Shown: in pieces, positions 11,173 through 21,950 of the stretch
Position numbering within the stretch: position 1 is the stretch's first letter
Layout of the letters: each line of letters opens with the position of its first letter
From: Halichondria panicea
Taxonomy: Eukaryota; Porifera; Demospongiae; Suberitida; Halichondriidae
DNA: 64,000 nt
NCBI RefSeq assembly: GCF_963675165.1
Contig: NC_087384.1
Coordinates: 6,779,682 to 6,843,681 of the forward strand
Direction of reading: 5' to 3'
Position numbers and translations under genes: made by a program
Notes under the pieces: model-generated
Told to the model about the DNA's origin: nothing
The model's database searches: none
The model's input: only the letters and a program-made list of their open reading frames with translations

Positions 11173-11437
11173 CAACCACCAACGAACAATCTCACAAAAA
11201 AACTCTATTAGATTTACTGGTTTACTATAATTATATCATTATTTTATTATTTTTTATCATGACCCAATCACCATATCGTTTGCTAAGTTGACATATTAAA
11301 TGTAACTTCCTTACATAGGTTAGTTACATAGTACACTTCCTGAGGATGCGTTTGTCACTGTACAACATTCATAGGCTTCCCACTAACAGGTTATAAAGTC
11401 GCCCTAATAGAATTTTATTAAAGTTTACTAAGCCGCG
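11173..11437. other. Intergenic gap, TMEM134-like to HNF1-like
   Basis: Mostly AT-rich 3' flank of the upstream gene and the proximal promoter of the HNF1-like gene. At about 11394 there is TAAAGTCGCCCT, which also occurs near 21854 upstream of THOC6. Nothing else is recognised. Confidence 0.4.
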
Positions 11438-14400
11438 ATGGAAAACAACGTCCTTGTTGGCGCTGGGCTGGATGCAGAAGAGCCACTGGTCCAATCTGGG
11501 GAGGTCTCTCCGGCCACTCGCAAGGTTAGTCATAATTATAGCTAGCCCTTTGTTTATTAGGACAAGAGATGCATGGCTGGCAAGCATACAATTCATGGAG
11601 AGAATAACAATGCTATATCTGACACTACTCATTGCACAATCTATCAATGCACTGTACATGTACGACTTTAAACTCCATCAATTTCTATGCAACACTGGAA
11701 CAGATTATAGATAGTAGAGTCTATGGCCGGCTCCCGGTTATGCGCTCTAAAATATATAAAGACAGCTATAGTGTATACATTTAATACTTGTATATAAACG
11801 TATAACTGTTTAGAAGTATGCTACAAACAGCTGTGTAGTATACACATGTTCTCTCTCATGCACATACAGTCCTCTTGTACCTCTCAAAATCGTTCCCCCC
11901 CCCTGCATGATTGTTCTCTCGTGCACAGACTTGTACCCCCCCACAACGTGCCCCCCCACATCGTACCCCCCCACATCGTGCCCCCCCTCCCATGCTCCTG
12001 CCCAATGCTGCCGTCGCTCTTATACAAGAGCTCATTGACGACCATCAACTCAGTAAAGAGCAGCTAATCAAAATCTACGATGACCACATTCAGAGCAAGC
12101 TTCAGGAGCAGGATTCTCCGGACAGTATGGACGATCAGAGTGTGCTTGAGGAGGAGGGGGGCTGTATCGTGATGTATAGGGACACACCCCCTCCGCTAAC
12201 AAGTGTGGTAACCACGACGACAGAGGAATTATCAGAGATAGGTCAAAAGAGGAAACATTTTACGCTTGAGGATGAACTGAATATGCAAATCTCTCCGTTT
12301 GTGGAATGTCTACTAGAGTGAGTTATCTTATACAGGTATATAAATATATAGTAGGAGGATTGCATTTTAGTATAGTTTCAGGAGTGTTTTAAAGTGTTTC
12401 GATTTCTGTGACAGTGAAAGCAGCTGCTGCAGTCAGTAAGTTGCTGGTATATGTATGTTTCCTACTTATGTCCTTGCATTGAAATGCTTCCTACTGTGCT
12501 GGCCTCCATACACATGCTAGGCTTCAGTGTTGGCTTTATTCATTGCTGCCCTCTTTGTTAGTTATACTCAATTATTGATATCAGATAATTGTGGTTGTTC
12601 CTGGAAACCACTCACTCCTACACACATTCAGGCAGGCCTCCTGTAATGATAGCATCTCTTTAATAATATTAATTGCATGGTGCTCTGGGAGAGTGAGGTG
12701 ATCTACCAGTAGCCATGGAATATTATCATCATACGCTCACATCTATTCTGTTGCACTATTTAAAAATAATAACGAGAAATATATACTGATAAATTAGCCA
12801 TAACAAGCAATAGTTATTTGTTTTTGTTCATAAAATGATACGTACAGTAAATTATTGTGTAATTTAATTATTTTAATTCCATGTATAATTTCATAAATTC
12901 TTTGGTTTCCTGCAATAATTAATTATAGTTCCATGCATATTTTCATGGTCACCTTCACCCTATAGCCGAGACCAGAGTGTGGTTGCCCAGGTGATCAAGC
13001 GCTACATGAATCAGTACTCTATCCCCCAGCGTGAGGTGGTGGAGATCACGAACCTCAATCAAAGCCACCTCTCTCAACACTTCCTCCACGGTGTCACTAT
13101 GAAGAGAGCTAAGCGGGTTAAACTATATCAGTGGTTTGAAGACGACCAAAAGACAAGAACAGGGAGTAAGAAACCTCAATGATTATCAATGCCCCTTGTA
13201 ATTTATTCCAGTTATTGGGTTAAGGTTAGGGTATTTGTTTCGCCCCCGCGGTATTTATGGAGTGAATATCATTATCGCTATGTTTTTAGTGTAGCAGCAT
13301 CAGACAAGATGGAGTTTTCTTGTGTCAATTTTTAGCATGGATAAACCCGGGAATCTTAAACTGAGGGCTCTATCCAATTAAAGAAAGGCAGGGGCAGGGC
13401 CAGACGAAGAGAAATTTTGAATCTGGTTGGAGCTAGCCTCCTGTTTATCGAAATATCAAGCGTATTTTTTAGATACTTACCGTCTACTCTTAGCTTTTAC
13501 TCGCCCGTATGAAGTTTTACAACAAATATCTCTTCGTCTGGCCCTCTGGAAGGTACTTAGCTACATATAGATACCAATAAAGCTTGCTGAAAGTATTTAC
13601 TGCTTTTATAAATTGACGCAAAAAATAGTCTATATACTTGCGGTTTTGATGCCCACTTTTCTCATTCATGCATCTTCATAATCATGGCATTCTCACACAA
13701 AACAATAGCAATAGAGTTGATAATTATACAATATAAGTACAGCAGAACCTGCAAGAGAGAAAAAGCTGACAGAATTAAACTCATGAATATTCATGAGTGA
13801 TCACAATACCCTAACCTTAAGCAACAGACCGTGGTAATTGAATTGGACCCACTAGAACACTATAGCTGTAATAACTAAAGTCCTCTGTTATGCAAGTGCT
13901 TAATTTGTTATGTGTTTTTGTGGTTATGTTTTTACAATGCATGAGTGGTCTCCCCCCTTAATCAGATATCCTTATCACCGCGTTAATTCATTGCAGCTGG
14001 GCCATGTTGGGATACGATCAGTGACCCACTAGAACACTATAGCTGTAATAACTAAAGTCCTTTGTTATGCAACGTGCTTAAGGTTACGGTATACTGTTCC
14101 ACCCACGCTCAAATTTGCGTGAGTGTTCAATGTAGTTCACTAGTAAAATGGCTCTCATCTGGCAATGGTCACTTGGCGTCAATTCTAAGCATCAGGAAAC
14201 CCCTCTTTACCGTATAGTCTGTTGTTTCTTATTATACGAATAAAGGGGCAGGGCGACTCGAAGAGTTTTTCCCAAGAGTTGGAAGTTGAAACAAAGTTAC
14301 GGCCATTTCTAGCTGTTTTTGTAGGCTAATATGGCGACTGTAGAGTAGTAACAAGGATATATTTTTTGCTGTAAGGTCTCTATGAACAAGATCTCTTCGA

Positions 14401-15100
14401 GTCGCCCTCCAGTAAGTCTTTAGGCATCGAATACTGGTCAGAAAGACAACCTGGAAGCTATGCAGTCAACAAAACTTGACGCTAAAATTTTCAGCTGACC
14501 TCAGACCACTTCATTGGATTATAAGACATAGATACTTTTAGCTACAATAATAGCTAGCATTGTTTCATGTTCTCTTTTCATTGATAATCATTGCTAGTTA
14601 CAAAAATAATGTAGTGATGAGAAATAAAGAAAATAAATATCTTATGAATTATTCATGAGCAATTAGTATACCGTAACCTTAATTGTTATGTGTTTTTGTG
14701 GTTTTGTTTTTACAATGCATGAGTGGTCTCCCCCTTAATCAGATATCCTTATCACCGCGTTAATTCATTGCAGCTGGGCCATGTTGGGATACGATCAGTC
14801 TCTTTTTATAGTTGTCTCTTTTTAACACTGTAGCTAGCTAGAATGCACTGTATAGAGAAGGATCTGTGATGTGCTTACGTTTGTAGCAGCTATATTATAT
14901 TCCATGGCAAAACCTGTAGTAACGAAGCATCTTACTCTCCATGTACAGAAGTTCAGAGTGCAGATGGCAACCTGACTGCTGTGCTCGAGAGCCCACGTGT
15001 TGAGGGGAAGAGAAGACCACGCTGGAAATGGTCACCCATATCCACACAGATCCTCACTGAAGCATTTAAGAGGGTAAATGAGAGCATGCACACACACACG

Positions 15101-15184
<84 letters not shown>

Positions 15185-17444
15185 CCATATTAGCCAGTGA
15201 GTAACTTCCTTTACTAAATAACATGCAGCCAAAGACTATAATATATGCAGTGGCCTTCCCATCACCAAACACACTAGTCATAATTATCACCTACATGTAC
15301 ATACATACCAGGCAGGCAGTAATTATGGTTGTTGAGTAATTGCTTGGTCAATGGAGGGTGTGGGTCTCCTTAAAGACACAGATGATTCAATTAGCTATAG
15401 TTAACTATTGTCTTACCTAGCAGCACCGGAATCTATTTTCTAGCATTAGCCATTAATTAGGTAACTAGACACACTAGCTGGTAGTTAAGTACATACGTAG
15501 GTCACTTTATTGTGTTGTAATTCCTTTATTGCCATGTGGCGACATGATTTCTGGCTCGTTAGCTGATAAGAGTAATCACTAGAGCTCATTGTCTGTGGTC
15601 ATGGCTGTCAATACATGTGCTAGGGTGGTCTTGTTCAGTGGTGGACGAAACAACTACTAGTACCGATATGTAATCATATGTGATTGAGTTACATCGTGTT
15701 TTGATCTAGAGTAGTGTTAAACTACTATGCTGGTCATGTCTAAAACCGGAATAGTAGTCTGGTTAAAATTGAGAGACATAATTCTGTAACCAAGGAATAT
15801 CCGCATTGTTTTATTTGTTGCTTCCTGGAATTATTCATTGTTAAAAATTATACATTCCAGAACCAGTTTCCAACTCGGGATCAACGGCTGGACCTGGCTA
15901 GGATCTGTAACGAAGCCGAGGTTGCCATGAACAACGGTGCCAAGGTCCGAGGGCCTGAGGGAGACACAGAGGGCATCACTGAGCAACGGGTCAACACTTG
16001 GTTCACTAACAGACGGAAGGGACTGGGTACGCCCATCACACCACCACCTCCTAACAAAGGTAGAGCCAGTACTCAGCTATACTGACTGTACCATAGAATA
16101 TTTGCTGGTAAAAAACCTTTGCAATCAAATCGCAGAAAAATGAATCCTTTGCCTATGTAACTATTGCGTTCTGACAAGGATCGTCTGTATTTACTATAAT
16201 CTTACTTTGCAATGCGAATTGATCAACCCTCGCAAAGTTCGCATATGTTTGATGCTCGCAAAACATTCTAGTAATACGGTGCCCGTTTTTAGCAATGATT
16301 ATAGAATCATTGCTAAAAACGGGCACATCATGTGCCACTCTCGTCCACTCTGCATGGCTAGCAATGCGTGATTATAGCTATGGCTATATAAATACACACA
16401 TTGACAACAGGAAGAATCTCTATAAGTAATATAGCCATAATAATTTTACATAACTGTGTATGCATATTTTTCTGCAGTGTTCAACTCTACTCCAGGGGGC
16501 ACACCACTCTACCCTCCACTACTCCACCCAACAATCCTCCGAGGGGCTAGTCCCGCTACCACACCTGGTATGACTAGAGGAAGGGTGGAGTTCTTTGGGG
16601 GAACCCCCTCCTCTGACAGGGTGACCACACCCACTACTCTACAGTCACTGGTCTCACAGATACAAGAATCTCAGGTATGCATGTATAAATAGTGTATCAA
16701 GAGTAGCTCTGGTATCACACGTGTATATGGCGAATACTTGTATCCATTGTTCATGATGAGTGTGTGTATACTGTATATAGGTGAGTCAACAACAGAAGGG
16801 ACTTTCTCTTATCCCCTCGTTACTCTCGAGACCCCCTCTGGCCCTACCCCTCGCCCTGTCATTACCTCAAGGAGTATCATCAACATCCTGTGAGTGTATA
16901 CACGTTCACGCCATCATGCATGATATAATGCATAAATCAAACTGTATAGTGCATCTAATTATGTTAGCTATCAGTGCCTACGCCCCCTCCACACACACAC
17001 ACAGTAATGCCTACGCCCCCTCCACCTGGAAGCCATGCAAACACACCGTCACCAGCTACACACCATACACCCTTCCACACCGTCGCGATGCCATTCAGTC
17101 TTAGCCCCGCTCTCATCTCTCCAAGCCAGGTCCAAGCACTCATCTCACAGTTCCATTCTCCTCTCTCGACCGCAACCACATCACATGACTCACCCTCGTC
17201 TTATTCCCACAGTGTTCCCGGGATCCCACTAACTGTTCAATCTGTCACTATAGCATCAGACCCTAACATACTAGTGAGCCCTAGTTCGCAGGAGGAGAGG
17301 TCAAGACTAACGCAACTACCAGGAGGTATTGTTCTCAGCCCTGGTCAGCTGCAAGCACTAGTGCAACAAGTGCAGACACAGCAAGCACAAAGAGATGGTC
17401 TGCAGATAGTGGCCCTGCCGTACTCAGCAACTGGAACAGAATAA
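11438..17444 (+). CDS. HNF1: HNF1-family POU-homeobox transcription factor
   Basis: Eight exons: 11438-11524, 11929-12317, 12966-13165, 14949-15073, 15861-16059, 16478-16674, 16781-16889, 17005-17444; 581 residues. An N-terminal dimerisation helix pair (about 52-85) reads ALIQELIDDHQLSKEQLIKI, matching the human LSKEALIQAL region. The POU-specific domain (about 160-222) contains NQYSIPQREVVEITNLNQSH then LSQHFLHGVTMKRAKR, very close to human HNF1. The atypical homeodomain (about 245-321) has RRPRWKWSPIS and ends TEQRVNTWFTNRRKG, with the long HNF1-type loop between helices 2 and 3 the same length as in human. The rest is Pro/Ser/Thr/Gln-rich, as in the activation domain. The protein binds DNA as a dimer and regulates endoderm-type genes in vertebrates; its role here is unknown. 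Introns 3 and 4 carry repeats. Confidence 0.94.
12318..12965 (+). other. HNF1-like intron 2, no feature seen
   Basis: A 648-bp intron between the dimerisation/acidic exon and the POU-specific exon. It is AT-rich, with no ORF, RNA gene or clear repeat recognised. Confidence 0.5.
13224..13816. mobile_element. TTAA-flanked inverted-repeat element, copy 1 (piggyBac-type MITE)
   Basis: A 593-bp element bounded on both sides by TTAA (13220-13223 and 13817-13820). Termini GGTTAGGGTATT and AATACCCTAACC are complementary. Inside is a second hairpin-forming pair, AGGGCCAGACGAAGAG at 13396 and its complement near 13528-13545. There is no coding capacity. TTAA target duplication is the mark of piggyBac-type transposition, so a non-autonomous piggyBac-like element is inferred. 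Confidence 0.8.
13846..14022. repeat. Host tandem duplication, unit 1 (empty target site)
   Basis: This 177-bp segment is repeated directly downstream. At its TTAA (within GTGCTTAATTTG, near 13900) it is uninterrupted. The second unit, 14023-14081 plus 14683-14799, carries copy 2 of the TTAA element at that TTAA. Confidence 0.85.
14023..14799. repeat. Host tandem duplication, unit 2 (filled target site)
   Basis: The left part 14023-14081 begins GACCCACTAGAACACT and the right part 14683-14799 ends GATACGATCAGT, as in unit 1. Together they give 176 bp against 177 bp in unit 1. The only large difference is the inserted element plus one extra TTAA. Confidence 0.85.
14082..14678. mobile_element. 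TTAA-flanked inverted-repeat element, copy 2 (piggyBac-type MITE)
   Basis: A 597-bp element flanked by TTAA (14078-14081 and 14679-14682), with termini GGTTACGGTATACT and AGTATACCGTAACC. It has the same plan as copy 1, including an internal inverted pair AGGGCGACTCGAAGAG (14250) and its complement (14393-14408), but the interior sequence is largely different. Its boundaries are confirmed by the empty-site duplicate at 13846-14022. Confidence 0.85.
15074..15860 (+). other. HNF1-like intron 4 with long (CA)n tract
   Basis: This intron splits the homeodomain. It opens with a nearly pure CA tract at about 15088-15182, a likely polymorphic microsatellite. The remaining 680 bp show no further feature. 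Confidence 0.7.
16090..16280. mobile_element. MITE, ACCGTATTACTAGAATGTTTTGCG family, copy 2 (decayed left end)
   Basis: The right end CGCAAAACATTCTAGTAA and the interior blocks (AACCTTTGCAA, CTCGCAAAGTTCGCA) match copy 1 at 10096-10256. The left end is degraded. It lies in HNF1-like intron 5 and ends where a perfect hairpin begins. Confidence 0.65.
16279..16326. repeat. Perfect 21-bp stem hairpin in HNF1-like intron
   Basis: A 48-bp inverted repeat: left arm starting GTGCCCGTTTTTAGC, a 6-base spacer TATAGA, and a perfectly complementary right arm ending GCTAAAAACGGGCAC. Its left edge overlaps the end of the neighbouring MITE. Confidence 0.9.
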
Positions 17445-17717
17445 TGTGTGTATGTATTATGTGTTCAATGTCATGCAAATAATTTCTACTGTCTTACAGT
17501 TGTATATTCCTCTGCTGCCCAATGCGCATGCGCAGTTATTACCCTGGAGTGGTGTCGACCCTGTTCCTAGAGCTGACTTTTCTTCACAGAGTTATAGTGA
17601 AGTGAAAGCACAAACAGTAAACAAGTAGTAAAAATAATAATGATTGTAACACTACTGTAACATTGTTGTACATGTACAGCGTTATAATAGAAAAAGGTCG
17701 GATAAGGACACTGGTAA
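17445..17717. other. HNF1-like 3' flank with possible alternative last exon; GT64 promoter
   Basis: After the HNF1-like stop an acceptor-like TCTTACAG at about 17500 is followed by an open frame of 42 codons to a stop at 17628 (LYIPLLPNAHAQLLPWSGVD at its start). It is similar in composition to the HNF1 activation domain, but no good donor joins it in phase without passing the stop. At 17691-17707 AAAAAGGTCGGATAAGG resembles the shared promoter motif in reverse. Confidence 0.35.
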
Positions 17718-19640
17718 ATGTTGGATGTGATGAAGAAGTTGTTGGTGGCTGTGGTGGTCCTGGGTGTGATGATCATGCTGCTTGCATCGTGGACCCTATA
17801 CTCTGATGGCAGTAACCACATAGCCAGAGGACTAACTGATCATATCTCCAAGCTATACCACAGTGCCTCAGATGTGGGCTACTGGCCAACAACCCATATC
17901 CATGGTGGCGGTGTTACATGCAATGTCTGTGTACCACCACCTAACATCAGTGTCAGCTCTGCGCCATCACTTAATAAAAAGAACATCAGCAGTAGAATTG
18001 TCAGTACAGCGCTAGAAAGATGGCAAAAGCAAGTGTTTAGTACAGACATGGATTTGAACACCGAGAACTTCACAATTGTCATGCTGACCTATCGGAGGGA
18101 ATCCATTCTACCCAAGATATTACTGCACTATTGTGAAACACCGCGATTGGCTAAGATTGTTGTGATATGGAATGATGTTGAGCGAGTCATCCCGCAGGCT
18201 ATTCTTAATCTGAGTAACATGTGTCGAATCCCACTCGAGTTTATACGAGAGAAGGAAAACAAGATAACCAATCGATTCAAGCCGCGGCCACAAATAAAGA
18301 CAGACTGTGAGTTATTTGATATCATCACCCCTCACACACACACACACACACACACACTAAGTACACCCCACACCCACACACCCCACACACACACACTAAG
18401 TACACCCCACACACACACTAAGTACACCCCACACACACACACACACTAAGTACACCCACACACACACACTAAGTACACCCCCCCCCACACACACTAAATA
18501 CCCTCCTCTCCACGTGTAGGTGTATTCATTCTGGATGATGATCGATGGATTAATGACTTGTCTGATCTCACGTTCGCCTTCAACGTTTGGCAGGTAAAGA
18601 TGCTGTGTGTGTGACTGAGACAATTTCACACGATACTGGATAATGTATCACGACTGACCTCCCCCCCCCATACTAGATAATGTATCATGACTGACCCCTC
18701 TCTCCCATACTAGATAATGTCTGATAACCGTACCCCCCCCCCCCCCCTACAGGAGAACAGACATCGTATTGTTGGCTTTGAGAATTGCATGAGGTCGCAC
18801 AGCCTCAACTCTCAGGGGCAGTATACCTATGACCAGGCAGTACCAGGGAGGGGTGTGTCCATCATGATGACGGCAACAGGTCTCCTGCATAGGTATTAGC
18901 TTTGGTAAATATACCAATGGACTGTACCAAGCCACTTTAAAAGTGGTTCTACACTAAATGTAAATTATCTTCCTAGGGCCTACCTCGATATGTACTTTGA
19001 CCCCGGTGCCTTGCTGCCAGGGGGCATGATGAAGGATAAGGATTGGACTATGTATTGTGATGATATTCTCATGAACTGCGTGGTAGGACGTTTCCTGGAG
19101 CTGGTCTCGTGGCCGCAGCCTAGTCTAGTGGTTGTCAAGGGGAAGGGAGGACTCAAGAACCTGGAGAGAGAATCAGGTCAGCTAGTGCATGGTTAGATAT
19201 TTTTGAGAGGCCATCAATGGAAGTATGGTTGTCTTATCTCCTATATCTAGAGCATTCTGGCTACAATCCACCGTTCTTAAAAAAGTAAAGCAAATGTTGT
19301 AACACTGTGTAATGTACGTGTGCCTATTGTCCACCTCTATAGAGCATTCTGACTACAATCCACACTTAATAAGTAAAGCAAATGTTAGGCATAGAAAAGT
19401 GTCTATGTGTGTCTAAAATTAGCTATGATTTACTCTCCCCCCCACACACACACACACACACCCACACACACACACACCCACACCCACACAGCCAAGGCAG
19501 GAGGCCACCCTGGACTGCATGTGATACAACCTGACCACTACAAACGAAGAAGCGTGTGTCTCAATAAACTAGCGGGCATCTTTGGACACCTCCCTCTCAA
19601 ACTCACCAAGATCATTGTCAAAGAAAATGTGAAAACATAA
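17718..19640 (+). CDS. Exostosin-like (GT64) glycosyltransferase, EXTL2-like
   Basis: Five exons: 17718-18306, 18520-18593, 18753-18892, 18977-19176, 19492-19640; 383 residues. The N-terminus has the type II Golgi layout: a few basic residues, then the membrane segment LLVAVVVLGVMIMLLASW and a lumenal stem. The GT64 domain starts NFTIVMLTYRRESILPKILL and contains KIVVIWNDVE, then VFILDDDRW with the DxD-type metal/UDP-sugar site (Asp202-204), DLTFAFNVWQENRHRIVGF and the late CDDILMNCVVGRF and SVCLNKLAGIFGHLPL. These align with EXTL2 (VLMVDDDTL, LVFAFSVWQ, NCDDIAMNF, SYCINKLVNIY). By family it adds GlcNAc/GalNAc to the proteoglycan linker or heparan chain. Exact specificity cannot be read, and EXTL3/EXT C-terminal domains are the alternatives; the short length favours the EXTL2 type. 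CA-rich repeats fill introns 1 and 4. Confidence 0.88.
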
Positions 19641-19763
19641 CTCTTTTTATCAACATCAATTAATTGAATCATTGTTCATCAAGTACAAATCATCAGTACA
19701 ATTTGAAGTCATTCATAAAGAGCATGTTAGAGAGATGTAAAACTATATATCATATACACTGAG

Positions 19764-19847
19764 TTATAGAGTTAGAGAGAAAGCTTTGTATCCGAGGTTA
19801 GTGAACACCTGTAGCTCTGAAGAGTCTCCACTCACTGTCCACATCTG

Positions 19848-19906
<59 letters not shown>

Positions 19907-21723
19907 CTCGTGGGGGGGGGGGCAAGATGACGTACCTCGTATTGCTGACTGTTTTTGTTGTGGGCCAAAGAGAAGGCATGGCTATGAGCCGAGGGGATGG
20001 TTGCCATGGAGTCACCACTGATTGACCAATGGCGGAGGAGACGCTCAGAGCCAGCTGTAATGATCTGTCATGTGTGGGCGGTGTGGGCGGGATATGCTTA
20101 ATAAATGAATTATCCAGACAACACTTACTCTATCGTTTGTGAACAGGATAGCTTGCGTGATGACACCAGGAGGCGTGGCTAGTGTAGTCACATGACTGAG
20201 TGTCGAGAGGTGGTATATAGATGGTGGTTCCGACCCTCCACACACAATCCACTCCCCTCCCGAGTCAACGCCCACACACCCCACCCACTCAGAGCGACCA
20301 CCCTGCCGGAAGTTTGATGATAAACACAGTTAAATAAGAACATTACAGCACACACTTTGTGAATTGTATGAACGGTCTTGTTTTCACGAGCTGGATCTGT
20401 ACGGAATGAGAGCAACATCACATTGTATGTTTGTCCAAATTTAACGTGACAGAACATCTTTCAACAGCCATAACATAAATATTGTTAGATGCAAATATCA
20501 AAATGTTATGATTTTCTGAAAGAAAGTGTGTGCAACCATTGCCATACCCCACACCCCCTCCACACACCTCACACCCCACACCCCCACTCACCCCACAGTC
20601 TCACAGTCCCATCCTCGGCTCCAGAGAGCAGCTGTCCTCCAGCACGTGAACACAGACAGTGTACGTAGTCATCGTGACCAGAGAGGGTGGTCTGCACGAG
20701 GTTGGTAGAGGGGGGCAGGGAATATCGGGGAATAATGGGAAAGGGTGCTTACCTTGATCTGACCAGTGGCTATGTCCCAGCCGTACACATTATTATCTCC
20801 ACACCCAGAGTAGAGGGTCTCTGTCTGAAGAATCAATCAAGAGTGATTCTTACACAACAGGAGCATATTTATGAGCATTATTACTGTTATAGTTCTTACC
20901 GCTTCATCATAGACGAGTGCGTTGGTGTCCGGAGTCACATGTTGTCTGTATGAGGAGGGAATTCCCCCTATCACACACGGTATCCTAGGCGACCACTCAC
21001 CTTGCCGGGGGAGATAGAGTGGCCACGGGTTCAATAGTCTAAAGAGAAAGAACACGAATAATAGCTGGGGATATTGATGAGAGTGGTACCTTGTTGGTTG
21101 TCTTGGTCAGATCACTCCATTTCCATGCCTGAATTCCCTCCTCCCCACCACTGAATAGCAGCTGACCAGCAGTCTCCAGACAATAGGCCGGACCACCACC
21201 ACCTAGTGTGTGTGTGTGTGTGGGGGGGGGGTACATACACATATTAATGACATATTAAATGCACCAATGTAACAGATGTATTGAATAAGAAATGCACACA
21301 CACCCACCCACCCACACACACATGCACACACACCCACCCACATGCACACACACCCACACACCTACACACCCACCCACCCACACACATGCACACACCCACA
21401 TGCACACACACACACACACACACACATACCAGTAGTGGTGAGCACAGGAGACTTGCCGTTATCAGCGGAAGCTCCCAAAGCAGCTGCTAAACTGCATGCA
21501 TTAATAATGAGTACATGTGTGAGCGGGGGAGGGGGTTGGGCCTAATACCTGAACACAGCTAGTCGGCCGTAGCGATCGCATGTCACCAGATGCTTGGTGT
21601 TCGGAGAAAATATCTGGTCAAATACTATGTTATAGTACTGTTCTAGATGATTCTGTGTAGAGGAATGAATACACACATTGAGTGTATGGTATATATTAAA
21701 ACACTCACAGACATCTCTTCCAT
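19764..21723 (-). CDS. THOC6: THOC6, WD40 subunit of the THO/TREX complex
   Basis: Twelve exons right to left: 21723-21709, 21652-21549, 21491-21430, 21202-21090, 21038-21001, 20945-20900, 20824-20753, 20691-20592, 20396-20356, 20302-20129, 20064-19936, 19844-19764; 324 residues (human 341). The family member couples transcription to mRNA export in the nucleus. Key matches are [35 protein letters not shown] then [27 protein letters not shown], and the C-terminus [15 protein letters not shown], almost identical to human (DVFTNLGYRAFSLTL). The start MEEMS was chosen because only that frame reaches the GTGAGT donor in phase with [18 protein letters not shown]; a longer overlapping frame from 21772 does not splice in frame. 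It converges on the GT64 gene (123 bp between stops). Confidence 0.93.
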
Positions 21724-21950
21724 CCAAGGCCATGTGGATCTTGTCAATATTAGCTTTCCCATAATCGACCATTACCAGGTATGTATACCTCTACACAACG
21801 CCGCCCTTTAAATTAGTACCTCTCTTTTAAAGGCCGCCATCACATTATTAGACCTCTTCTAAAGTCGCCCTCATAATTATAAGACGTAAGCAATAAAATT
21901 ATAAATGAATGGAGCACAAACATGCACACACAACAAAGATCTAAAGTGTT
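21724..21950. promoter_or_regulatory. THOC6 upstream / KCTD10-like downstream gap
   Basis: This 227-bp gap between two genes in the same direction contains a set of short related boxes: CCGCCCTTTAAATTAGTACC, TCTTTTAAAGGCCGCC and TTCTAAAGTCGCCC. They form a loose inverted arrangement around 21795-21870. TAAAGTCGCCCT-type sequence is shared with the HNF1-like promoter. Confidence 0.4.

Noticed and set aside
14953-15290. Open frames of Cys-Val or His-Thr repeats over the CA tract (also at 34149-34462, 35167-35501, 24804-25210)
   Set aside because: These are dinucleotide repeats, open in several frames with no homology. They are not genes.
18330-18490. CACACA...CTAAGTACACCCC array in the GT64 intron as a CRISPR-like array
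   Set aside because: Units are irregular microsatellite slippage products without unique spacers, and the context is eukaryotic.
21709-21772. Longer THOC6 start from an ATG at 21772 ([18 protein letters not shown])
   Set aside because: That frame leaves one base at the GTGAGT donor and would create a stop when joined to exon 2. The overlapping frame starting at 21723 (MEEMS) splices in phase.
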